Assembly (NCBI GenBank): GCA_949130485.1 | Contig: OX422199.1 | Coordinates: 660,501 to 724,500, forward strand | Length of the DNA stretch: 64,000 bases | From: Agelas oroides | Taxonomy: Eukaryota; Porifera; Demospongiae; Agelasida; Agelasidae | Direction of reading: 5' to 3' | Shown: positions 39,676-50,026 of the stretch, piece after piece | Layout: each line of letters starts with the position of its first letter | Numbering within the stretch: position 1 is the stretch's first letter | Translations under genes and position numbers: made by a program | The notes under the pieces: generated by a model | The model's input: only the letters and a program-made list of their open reading frames with translations | What the model was told of the DNA's origin: nothing | The model's database searches: none

Positions 39676-42208
39676 GAAAATCATTCCATCCCCCCCCCCC
39701 CCAATTTGGTTTCTGAGAAGTGTAATATAATAAAACTGTGAAGTTGGTGGTTGTTTTGCTCACTCTCCCCACACATACCAGTAGATGTGTTTCCTGCTTC
39801 CAACCAGCCTCCCCCCTATGTTCAGCTACAACCTCCACAAGTAAAGCATCCCTCCCGTGTCCAGCCTCCCCCATACCCTGGCGAACCCCTACCAGTCCAG
39901 AATCCCCCCTGCCGTGACCAGCCACCCCCATACCCTGGCCAGACTCGGGTTCGGACGGACTATGTCCCTGGTCATTCTATGTACAGTTTACAGCCACAAC
40001 AAAGTCAGCAGCATTCAGTGAGCTAATCACTTTAACATTAGGTCAGGCAAACTAGATTTATTGTTTCGCATCGGCACCTGCTTCCTTTGAGACCTGCCAC
40101 CTCAACTGTCATTATCGCCTTCCAAGCAATGACACACCCACTTTTAATGGCCGTAGTGCTGTTGATTTGCTGACCATATATAGGATTTGCTAGTAACAAA
40201 TAATGAAATGACTGCCCGCCCGCATGCAAATTGAGTAAGTGGCTGATGCGAAACAATAAATCTAGTTTGCCTGGCCTTATGAACTCTTGTATGAAGGAAT
40301 AGGCATGCTTCTACTTCTGGAGGGTGTGGGTACATGACAATGAATAATCAGTAGCCATAAACAAGTACATTGGATCGGTACACACAGGAAGCTGTTGCCA
40401 CTGCCAACAACTTGTGACAGAGGAGGGAGAATGTGATATCACAGTGATAATTAGTGTGCTCTGATGACATTGAAAGAATCATGGATGCAAACTACGAGGC
40501 TGGCTCTATGGTGAAGTACATTGGGTGCATCGAGTTTTTGACGTATAGTAGCTAAAGCCATTTGGCTAGTCAAAATTTGCGAGTTTATTACAGTAAGAGT
40601 GTGCAACTCCCAGTATGGTTTCTATACCTGCCAGCTGACAGTATGCGTTGGTAATCAGCAGTGAAGCCATTCTAGTGCTAGTGTACATTAGCTGAGTGAA
40701 CACTCTAGCAAAAGCCTGCCTCTTTGCTAGTGTGTGTTTTCACAGCTTAGTATATATATATTCACTGCTGATTGCCTACAGAGGTTTCTAGGTTACTTGT
40801 CAAACTGCACAAGTGTCAAGTGCCAAATGCAAAAAAATCCACTAATTAAATTGTTACTTCAGTGAACAGTGTTAAATCTGTGGACTTTGTACGTGCAGTT
40901 GTAGAAATTATGGGAGTTGCACAGTCTCACTGTTATGAACTCTTGGTTGATATGACTAACTTCACAGGCTAAGCTTGGAAGTTGCCTGTTCAATGCTAGG
41001 TGAGTCACAATAGGCCATTTTGACTTCCAGACTTCCAGACATCTTCAACTTTGTTGAAAACCCCATGTGCACACTCTTGTAGCCTGCATCCATACTTCTT
41101 GACTGTGGAATTGCAGTTAATTGTTGGTACCAGCCCTGAACACTGCCCTGAACACTGCAGTTCACTTTTCACATTGCAACTATGAACTCCTTGGTCTCAT
41201 ACCCAGACCATGTATAGGAGGAAGAAAAGAGATACCTTTATATATACCTGTCTGTGGCCTGGGTATGAGGCTAGAAACTTCATACTATGTGCAGTCCATA
41301 ATATAGTAAAATGTTAGATTGATTATGAATGACAGTTTTGTTCACTTCCCTCTCTCCTGTCTCCTCTCTGCATGTCACCAGAATGCAGTTGTCTCTTTGC
41401 AGTCAGCTACAGCTCCAACACCAGTTGTCATTCCACCCCAGACTGATGCTCCTACGTACTTCATCCTCAGCTTTGTTACGTTTATGCTATGCAGCTTCTT
41501 CGGTGCACTAATCTTTATGTTCTGCGCTGCAGCAGCAATTTTCTGTTCTCTAGAGGTGAGATTTAATAATCGTTGAGCCATCACATGTACATGAGTATGT
41601 TGATAATCCTTTGGAAGAACAGGGATCAGTAAGTCAAAGACATATTTTGCTGAAGTTTTATGTCTCCTGTCCCCTTTCTCTCCTCTCCCCTAACCCTTCC
41701 TCCCCCCCTCCTCCGCCCCTGTCCCCTCCTCCCCCCTGGTCCCTCCTCCCCCCCTGCCCCCTCCTCCCCCCTGATCCCTCCTCCCCCCTGGTCCCTCCTC
41801 CCCCCTGCCCCCTCCTCCCCCCGATCCCTCCTCCCCCCTGGTCCCTCCTCCCCCCTGCCCCCTCCTCCCCCCTGTCCCCTGCCCCCTCCTCCCCCCTGCC
41901 CCCTGCCCCCTCCTCCTCCCCCTGCCTCCTTTCCCCCCTGCCCCCCACCCCATCCTTCTCTATGTACCCATGCATCCACACATGTTTAGGCCCAGGGTGC
42001 CAACCAAATGGAAGGAGGCTATAAAAAAGCAAGAGCCTATGGCAGGGCTGCTCTCATTTGCAATATCCTTGTCTACATTCTCTACATCTTGGCTGTTATT
42101 GTGGTGGGGATTGTCCTTGCAGTGGTGATGCCCTGGGAACAGAGCACCAGTAGTGTGCCAGGTTCTGATACTTCGGACTATGACTATTATAATTATTACG
42201 TTACCTAG
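39434..42208 (+). CDS. DSP1: CD225/dispanin family membrane protein, 215 aa
   Basis: Four exons: 39434-39452 (or the duplicate 39614-39632), 39782-40017, 41382-41555 and 41990-42208, in frame, 215 aa. Residues 8-85 are Pro/Gln-rich with three PPPY motifs, which in known proteins bind WW-domain ubiquitin ligases of the NEDD4 group. Exon 3 encodes a hydrophobic segment (about 111-141, YFILSFVTFMLCSFFGALIF). Exon 4 encodes a loop (EGGYKKARAYGRAAL) and a second hydrophobic segment (about 163-190), then a short Tyr/Asp tail. This is the CD225 layout: two membrane segments with an intracellular loop. Here the usual GD of the loop is GG, and exon 3 is the most diverged of the four copies. Function is unknown. 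Confidence 0.86.
40046..40276. mobile_element. Complete GGCAAACTAGATTTATTG MITE in DSP1 intron 2
   Basis: About 230 bp with 27-bp terminal inverted repeats: AGGCAAACTAGATTTATTG at the left, CAATAAATCTAGTTTGCCT at the right. Inner sequence matches copies at 22330 and 24612. Confidence 0.9.
41660..41960. repeat. C-rich minisatellite in DSP1 intron 3
   Basis: Units of CCCTCCTCCCCCCTGGTCC and CCCCCTGCCCCCTCCTCC over about 280 bp ahead of the exon-4 acceptor. Both-strand open frames are artefacts. Confidence 0.92.
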
Positions 42209-42468
42209 GTCGTTGTTATGGAGACTCAGTCACACATGCTTACTTTTATTAGTTTCTGCTACAACAACCAGTATTGCTATTGTTGAACCTTAAAATATTT
42301 GACTGTTGCCATAAAATCCACACTGACTGTAGCTGTTAGGAAATCTGTACTTGTTCACATCACTCATCATATCAGTATATTTTTGTATCTCATTTGGCAC
42401 AGACTGCACAACAGTGAACTGAGCTAGCTAGTATACTGAGCTAGCTTCACTAGCTTACACATGTCACT

Positions 42469-42604
42469 AGCCTCGTTCCCAGGCTCTTGTGCGGGGGAGT
42501 GATTTTTGCATTTTTCGCGGTCGAGTGGGATCCGCAAAAATTCACCCGCGAAAATTTATGACTCATATCCACATGCGCCCACACACGAGAGCCTGGGAAC
42601 GAGG
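42469..42604. mobile_element. Foldback MITE, TAGCCTCGTTCCCAGGC family
   Basis: Arms TAGCCTCGTTCCCAGGCTC and GAGCCTGGGAACGAGGC enclose a TTTTTCGCGG/CCGCGAAAAT hairpin also found in the element at 58717-58928. Confidence 0.85.
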
Positions 42605-42733
42605 CAAACACGTCACATATTGCACATTCTGGGACTCCAATTCAGTGCATGAATTATTTCAGTGGTTGAATCTCAATACTTTATGATGCTTTGATAATGG
42701 AGTGATATGGAGAACAAGCAGCTGACCCTGATT

Positions 42734-42848
42734 GTAGCCTCATTCCCAGGCCATTCCCACCTCCAGTTTTTGATCGCTTGCAGTACTCCGTTTTTATACT
42801 GCAAGCGATCAAAAACTGGAGGCGGGAACGGCCTGGGAACGAGGCTAC
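42734..42848. mobile_element. 115-bp hairpin MITE, TAGCCTCGTTCCCAGGC family
   Basis: TAGCCTCATTCCCAGGCC ... CCAGTTTTTGATCGCTTGC mirrored by GCAAGCGATCAAAAACTGG ... GGCCTGGGAACGAGGCTA. Confidence 0.9.
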
Positions 42849-43519
42849 CCTGATTGGGTGCATTACACTGCATTTTATAGTGGTACCTCCTATTCAGCCA
42901 TGCATAATGTGATCTGCTGTTCACAAGTCTCTGTTGTAAAGGCAAAAACAATAACTCACTTTGCCATAACTGTCCCACCCATTTATATAAGTCATAAATG
43001 CCCCATCCATTTAAGCCATAAATGCCCCACCTCCCATATCCCCCATTATGTTTTAACTTCACACTTTATATAGCCTGTGAACGAGGCTACACTTTGTATA
43101 TGTGTAGAAATTTTCACATAATGAACATTGATTTGCCAGCTGGTGTTGGTGCTTCCCCACTCGACATACAACTATGCATGTAGCTGCACACTGGACGTAC
43201 AATATTGAGATCTGCAAATCATGCAGCCACATTTGATCGTAGTCTCGTGCCCAGACTACTTTTCACCGGCGCGAAAAATGCGGTCTTGGGAACGAGACGA
43301 ATTTGATCGTAAGAAGCTGTGAGAAACAAAACAGATTACGTCAAGTCCGCTGATTAGAATCAGATACATGAAAGTGTGCTACTGCTTGTCTTCTAAGGAT
43401 TGTCTTCAATGCTTTTGAAAGTCAGTCCAGAAACTGCAGTAACATCTCTGTCTCCATGCATGGACAATCATAGACAATTAAGAAAACCACATGCACTAAC
43501 AAGTTGAAGTTGTAATAGT

Positions 43520-43631
43520 TATAGCACAGGTGGCCAGGGATTTATGGCAGTAAACAGACTGAGTCCGAGGGCGTAGCCCGAGGACGAGGTTTGTTTACTA
43601 CAGCCATAAATCCCTGGCCACCTGTGCTATA
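43520..43631. mobile_element. 112-bp palindromic element
   Basis: TATAGCACAGGTGGCCAGGG pairs with CCCTGGCCACCTGTGCTATA; arms are about 40 bp with few differences. The centre has GAGTCCGAGGGCGTAG and GCCCGAGGACGAGG. Confidence 0.85.
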
Positions 43632-44287
43632 ATCATGGCGTACGGTAGTACGCCATATGTAGGGATGACCCCGAAAAAAAATGGCGGCCACATTCAAAGT
43701 GCACAAATGACACGCTCGAAATGTCCGCGTTAGATAAGTCAACGGCCTCCATGAGCCATATCAGACATTATCGAGTGCTTCCATGGGCAACAGGATCGTT
43801 AAATTTGCTGGAAAGCATCGCTAAGTATACCTGACATCAAGTCGCTAAAAAAGGCAAATCGTCTATCTTCTGACTTCTTCTTCTTCTTCTTCTTCGTCTT
43901 CTTCTTCTTCTTCTTCTTTTGCTCACCACGATAGCACGACAACGGCTGAAGCTATTACAACGATTCAAACGCGAAAGATCAGCATAAATTACTGGGTATT
44001 GTACCCACCACTCATCGTTCTCAAAGAAAGAAGTCGAATTAATCGGCGATTCTCAGGTAACCCCACGCTTATGCTTGCTGCTATACGCCATTTTGTTAGA
44101 ATAGAATATTCATAGCGATTACGTCAACAGAAGTTCAACAGCTACAGCACGTGAAGTTGGCATGCAGCTGCGGTTATTCTACTTCCGTAGAGAACTTGAC
44201 GATCGATTGATTCCCAAACGATTGCATATGTTGCTACTTTCATACAGCAGTTGACGTACTTGTGCTGGATTTGACAAGGAACGCAGT

Positions 44288-44599
44288 ATGCGTAACGTCC
44301 ACAAGAAACGGGCGCGGGATAAGCAGAACTATCTGCGAAACAAAGAAAGCAAAAGGCAAGCGTCCCGTAACAAGTACTGGAAGAACCCGGAAAAACAAAG
44401 GGCATCTTCCCGGGCGTACTCTCTTACTAGTTATTGGAAGAACCCTGAAAAGAAAAGGGCATCTTCCCATACCCGTTATTGGGAGGACCCCGAGACCAAG
44501 AGGGCGTCCTCCCATACCCGTTATTGGGAGGACCCCGAGACCAAGAGGGCGTCCTCCCATACCCGTTATTGGGAGGACCCCGAGACCACAGTGCCTTAG
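44288..44599 (+). CDS. Basic 15-residue-repeat ORF, 103 aa (uncertain)
   Basis: An ATG frame reads MRNVHKKRARDKQNYLRNKE and then repeats of about 15 residues: KYWKNPEKQRASSRA, SYWKNPEKKRASSHT, RYWEDPETKRASSHT. It ends at TAG 44597-44599. The last three 45-bp units are nearly identical. I recall very similar KNPEK / RAASRA repeat peptides in many predicted sponge proteins, often next to transposon-like domains. No such domain follows here, so it may be a fragment or a small lineage-specific gene. The antisense frame is also open because the repeat unit is a multiple of three, but the KNPEK register makes the plus strand more likely. Confidence 0.42.
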   Translation: MRNVHKKRARDKQNYLRNKESKRQASRNKYWKNPEKQRASSRAYSLTSYWKNPEKKRASSHTRYWEDPETKRASSHTRYWEDPETKRASSHTRYWEDPETTVP

Positions 44600-44787
44600 A
44601 ACAACCACTCACACACACATGCACATACCCAATTAGACAACAGTTACACCCATGATTCCATTGTCAAGTGGATAAGTGCAAACAGCTAACATCCTCCAGA
44701 AATCCATCAACATCAACAATAAACTACATAACAAGTCATTTCACTTGGGGTGTGGTTACACAACAACAACAAAAAAAAACAACAGAA

Positions 44788-45470
44788 ACAAGTCACAAAA
44801 AAGTTTGCCAAACGCAAACAAGCACATGTAGGGATGAAATCCTCAAAAACCAACCAAACAAGACGGGAACGACACCACAATACTTTTACACCATCCCTAC
44901 ATCTTGTGCCATTTTGCCACTTATACACAACACAAAACCCTCTACATTTGTAATTATTAGCCCACACCAACCACAAACAAACATAGTACTTCACTCCATT
45001 CAACTATCTCACAAAATAACCCATCCTTCACAAAGCATTACAAAATTACCACTACTCACTTCACAGCCACCTGTATACAAGACAACCCATATCTATCATG
45101 CTAAACAGGCATAAAACTTAACAACATAATGCACATTCCAACATACCACACACACTCACCACTCCTCACTCACTCCACACCTTCTACACACAACTTGGAC
45201 CATACCTGCTACACTCAGTAGCAACCACCAACAACACAACATACTCACTATGCACAACACACCCACGCCACACCCTTCCATCTACAAGACAACCCTCTTC
45301 TACACACAACTAAAAAACAAATACAAACACACAGTTTTGGCAAAATGGCACAAGATGTAGGGATGGTGTAAAAGTATTGTGGTGTCGTTCCCGTCTTGTT
45401 TGGTTGGTTTTTGAGGATTTCATCCCTACATGTGCTTGTTTGCGTTTGGCAAACTTTTTTGTGACTTGTT
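44788..45470. mobile_element. Perfect 131-bp inverted repeat pair with ~420-bp spacer
   Basis: Arm 44788-44918 (ACAAGTCACAAAAAAGTTTG ... GTGCCATTTTGCC) and arm 45339-45470 are exact complements by my reading. Each arm is itself a small foldback with CATGTAGGGATG / CATCCCTACAT ends. A third, diverged copy is at 51613-51742. The spacer is AC-rich, with no gene. Confidence 0.88.
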
Positions 45471-47047
45471 TTATTATATATCCCACCTGATTGGCCCTTT
45501 GTTGTTATTATTGTAAACACATCTGTACATGTGCAAGTGTTTACAGTAACTTCAATATTATTTACTGTCACAGAAAAATGATGTAAAATCTGTACTATAG
45601 TCTGACAATGTAGTAGACTGTAAACTAAAAATACATGGAGAGGGAATTATGAGCCATAATTTCCCTTGTAGCCTTGAGGGGACAAATTATGACAGTTAAA
45701 GTCCACTCTGGCCTTAGCCTCGTACCCAGGCCGTTAATTGGGTACGAGGCTACTCTGGCCTATGCATGAAGTATAGTAGGTGGGATATATAATGAGTTGA
45801 AGGGTACATTGTATTAGTATTAGTATAGGAATCGATTTGAGTGCTGTTTGGGAATAATTGCACAAGTGATGGCAAATCTATAGGGGTATATCTATGGACA
45901 CTAAAGGATCTCGTTTTGCACCATTTGGTTTATTGCAGCACTATTTGGATCCAATCACGCGTTCTCAAGTAGAAGTATAGTAAATGGAAAATCTTCCCAC
46001 TTTGTCAACTTCCCACTCCATTTGGTCAATGTTGACGAAGTGGGAATAAACTGTAATAAAGTTAAATAAGAACACCTGTTGAGACCACTTCCTAAGTCCT
46101 GCCCACCGGCCGGAGTTACTAACCTGGCTTCCACTCAATAGTGGTGTGTGAACTAGAATACGTGCCTTCATCACTTCCTTTCCATGAAGCATAGTTGGTG
46201 GCAGGCACCTTTCAGGAGAACTTGAGTAGACTCACTCACCAGAGGTTAGTGTAACGGAGTAGGTTAGCAGTTCGTGGATGATGGTATATGACTACCCCAT
46301 GAAAGGGTAGTTGGCACATGCACAATCAGTGGATACCAGGCCACTTCTCCTCCCACATGGCCTGGGTATGAGGCTAGATGTTTGTATGTCTTGCTCACGT
46401 CTCTCCATACACACCTACTATTGTAGGACAGACATGCTGACTTGAAGGGAGACCCCCGAGGAAAGTGCTTGCTCAGAGTTTCTTTAGTCTGGCTCTGTTG
46501 TGCAGTAGTTTTGCACATCCTATGCTGGGTATCAACACTACTTTCTAGTTACGGCCTTGTTATTATCCTCAGACTATAACCTTTCCTGCATAGTTATTAT
46601 CATTCTGCATGCAAGCCCATATTTTCATAAACATGGAAAATCAGTGAACTACATCTTCAAAGGCCCTAAAAGCCAAGCGACGTAAATCATCGGCTGCGTG
46701 TGCATGAACAATCAACGAACCACATCTCCCTTATAAAACAGGCCTAGATGTTATGCAAAGTCACCCGCTGCGCAGGACGCATGCACTTATTTTTTCTCCT
46801 TTGCTGGGCGATTATGAACTTTGAACTTTGAGCTATTGCGCATGCGTGGTACGTTTGTGCGAAAGCCACACTGTATACAAGTAGAAGTCAGCAATAAAAC
46901 TGAGAAATCCGACTGACCGTAATCGCTCATGACCGCACGTCATCTTAGTTCTGCCGCAAGTCGGATTTGCCCAACGTGTGGATAAAGAACAGTCAAGACC
47001 TGCTCTCATATCGGTTCCACGAGAGTTTATACTGTCCACTGAGAACC
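45471..47047. other. Spacer before DSP2
   Basis: No exon recognised. It contains a 36-bp foldback at 45717-45752 (TAGCCTCGTACCCAGGCC), a TTTGGTCAATGTTGACGAAGTG palindrome near 46020, a fragment of the dispersed 15.8-kb repeat at 46704-46786 and the DSP2 upstream region. Confidence 0.5.
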
Positions 47048-50026
47048 ATGTCTTATGAAAAGGTCCCAGGTAAACGGCCGGGCCGCGAAATTTTAGTGTG
47101 CGTAGCGCTGCATGGCCAACTATGTCGTCGCTGACCCTCGCTCTTCTGCAATTACAAATGCGGGGTCGGTGACTTCTCGCAAACCGCCGCGAGGCCCAGC
47201 GTACGTGGGAAGACCGGGGGTCTGTTTTGCCGCGAGGCTAAGCATGTTGGCATCTTTTTGTTGTTCACAGTTATTTGCCTATAGCTTATCAACCCTGACA
47301 TGCAGACTTTCAGTCTTGGAAAAGTAGTAGCACGAGTTTAGAAGTAACTTGTGAGAAATAAGCTGTGAACAAAATAAAAATGCCTACGTGGTGATACGTA
47401 GCCTTTTAGTTTGTACGTATTAATTCTTGATTTCACTCTTCTCAAATGTAGATCAGTTTCCCCAGCAGCCTGTCTCTGACCAGGCCCAGCCTCCTTCAAC
47501 CACTCCCATGCAGCAGTTTCCTCCCTACGTCCCTGCCCAGCAACCTCCCCCATATCATCCTAGCCAGCCCCAAGTTCCCATGGACCAGTACTACCCAGCT
47601 CCCTCTGGTGCGGTGTACCCACCGCAGCCACAACAGCAGCAGTCATCTGTGAGCAAATTGTTTTCACTCCATATCATTCATTCTTACTGTCAAGCTTAGT
47701 TGATTATTCTTTATTAGTAGATCATGCAGTTTTACTAATACATGTGGATAGTATGTTATCTTAACCTAGACTACTCAGCTTAAATGAACCACATCAACTG
47801 GCTGGAAATTAAATGGACTACAGAATTTTTTTTTTTTTTTTTTTCCAGTGCAGCTGTTGGTAAAACAAATCGTAGCAACCTTTTTGGACATGACTAAGGC
47901 TAACTTGGGTCCAAGCTAGCATTTACTCCATAGAAACCTGCTCAAATCCTGTTGCCATTAGAGTTATAGATGCTGAGAAACAGTGGTCACACTCTGTCTC
48001 ACTCTGTCTTGCTCTGTTTAGCCACAAATTATATTGGTGTTCACAGGTGATATATAAGTTACTAAGGTGTTCCTTGTTAAGCATTTGCTGCCTATGTTCC
48101 CACTGAAGCCGATATACCCTTGGCAGTTATCATGGAATGAACTGGCCCAACAACTGTAATAATTAGAAACAGTTTCCCTTCTTCCCAGCTCCCCTTTCCC
48201 CCCTCTGTCTCCCACCCCATCAGCCTCTTATCACGCCACCCACCTTTATTTCTCTTTCTCTCCAGAACGTGGTTGTAGTCTCTTCACAGCCGGCTCCAAC
48301 GCCAGTTATCATCACTCATCAGCCTCATGCTCCTGACTACCTGATCCTCACCATAGTCGGGTTCTTTCTGTGCTTTTTATTCGGTGGAATCGTGGGTATG
48401 GTTCTCCTTATACCAGCTCTCATCTGTTCCCTCATGGTAAGCACTGCCTACCTTAAATCGTGGGTATGGTTCTCCTTATACCAGCTCTCATCTGTTCCCT
48501 CATGGTAAGCACTGCCTACCTTAAATCGAGAAATATTCAGACTATGTCGGATAATTTGGTAATAATTTGCAAAGAAGCCTAAAGGCTAGATTAGCCATAT
48601 TTGGTTGCCTATGGACAACACATACTCACCTAGTCCACTTTGTAAGTGGGGCTCTAGTGCACTGTCCCAGTCTTTCTGCTAGCAGAGAACCAACCTAGCA
48701 GTATAGTGACATCATGTCGTATGTCCCCAGACCCAATTTTTAGAATTGTCTCCATGAAACCAGAGTACATGGGAAGCCTGGTGCAACTGTCCAGGCCACT
48801 TAAGGTGATTTCTTAGGCTTGTTTTGACATGCGTGATTCCCTCACCAAAAATGTCTTTGCCGGATATCAGTACCCTCAAAATGACCTCAGAAGCAATCTC
48901 AGCATGCTAAATTCTCAAACGTTTTCCAAGAGAAGGAGGGGGGGGGGGGGGGGGGGGGCATGTTCCAGAGCCCTTTTGTGCCTCTCATGGACTACAAGCT
49001 TCTGTGCATAGGCATGCAGGCAATTAACATTCTGGCCTTGAATGGTAACATAAACTGGGCCTCAACCACAATTGGTTTCGGATTACTCAGTAATCTGATG
49101 AAAGCATGTACTACTCTATGGTGGCTTTGTTATACGATACTTGTATACAATATCCTGTACTGTATATAGATATCCTCGCTTGAGGATATAAATTATTACC
49201 CCGCATGCATGTACAAGGGGTAAAGTGATCGGTTGTGTTGGTCTGTCGTCGTCGTCGTCCGTCTGTCTGTCTGTCGGCACAAAAGATGCTAGTTCTCCAG
49301 ATCCAGGCCGTTCTATTAGTGCTAAATACCCTCAAACTGTGCAAAACGTTAAAAAACTGCCTCGTCTGTGCTTCTTTTCGCTAGATACACTCTACAAACG
49401 CTTAAAGTCCTGCGTTTTGAGTTGGCATTGTGGACACGCCTATCGACCACACCCAGATACCTGGCCACCACGTGAGACGACGGTTTCAGTGTTCCTAGGG
49501 TTCACTACACAGTATGCATTTGTGAGATGACGGTTTGTTCCTATCCTCATGGAAGCACACGTATAGCTATGTGGCGCGCGGGGTATGTGCTCTACAGAGC
49601 TCTAGTTATATGTAAGTAATGTGTGCAGAAATGTTTATGTAAAACTAGTCTATCTCTATCTCTGAAGGTTATGGTTCTCCCTCAGTAGCCATGCTGGAGC
49701 CACTAATCTTTCCCTCCTCCCCAGGCCTTCCTGATAGGCCCAAGATGCTAGCCACTAATCTTTCCCTCTTCCCCAGGCCTTCCTGACCCCCTCTTCTCCC
49801 CGGCCATACACACATACTATAGGCCCAAGATGCTAACTCGAATGGAGACTACGAAAATGCGAAAAGCTTGGGCAGGGCTTCTCTCATCTACAATATCTTT
49901 GTCTACATTTTCTACACTGTGGCTGTCATTGTGCTAGTGGTTGTTGTGGTGGTGTTGCGAGTGCAGGTCTACAATGCTGCCATCAACGAAATCAATGATT
50001 GTTATCAGTACTCTATTAACTGTTGA
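47048..50026 (+). CDS. DSP2: CD225/dispanin family membrane protein, 197 aa
   Basis: Four exons: 47048-47069 (MSYEKVP), 47452-47648, 48266-48436 and 49823-50026, all GT-AG, giving 197 aa. Residues 9-73 are Pro/Gln/Tyr-rich with QPPPYHP and a PQPQQQQSS end. Exon 3 (74-130) has NVVVVSSQPAPTPVI, then APDYLILTIVGFFLCFLFGG and a hydrophobic run to CSLM. Exon 4 (131-197) starts AQDANSNGDYENAKSLGRAS with the GD-x-x-x-A-x-x-x-G loop typical of CD225, then a second membrane segment (about 152-173). A short C-terminal segment with two Cys follows. The intron inside the CD225 domain matches the place where IFITM genes are split. Role unknown; membrane insertion on endosomal or plasma membranes is inferred from family. 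Confidence 0.9.
47823..47847. repeat. Poly-T run in DSP2 intron 2
   Basis: About 23 T residues in a row. A poly-G run of about 20 lies at 48937-48958 in intron 3. Neither is part of a gene. Confidence 0.9.
48390..48525 (+). repeat. 68-bp tandem duplication across the DSP2 exon-3 donor
   Basis: Copies 48390-48457 and 48458-48525 are identical and include the last 47 bases of exon 3 plus its GTAAGC donor. 68 is not a multiple of three, so use of the second donor would shift the frame; reading on gives a stop at 48506-48508. Confidence 0.92.
49191..49608. repeat. ~410-bp dispersed repeat, copy 2 (inverted)
   Basis: Inverted relative to 14910-15322, in DSP2 intron 3, with the GTCTGTCTGTCTGTCGG run and CTACAGAGCTCTAGTTA end. 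Confidence 0.85.

Larger units (their letters stand above)
42209..44287. other. Spacer after DSP1, MITE-rich
   Basis: No gene was seen. It holds foldbacks at 42469-42604 (TAGCCTCGTTCCCAGGCTC ends), 42734-42848, 43241-43299 and 43520-43631, a CCCATCCATTTAAGCCATAAATG duplication near 42976-43030 and a (TTC)n run at 43871-43919. Confidence 0.6.

Noticed and set aside
44240..44608. Minus-strand 122-aa repeat ORF with GLGVLPITGMGGRP units
   Set aside because: It is the antisense of the KNPEK-type repeat; the 45-bp period keeps it open.
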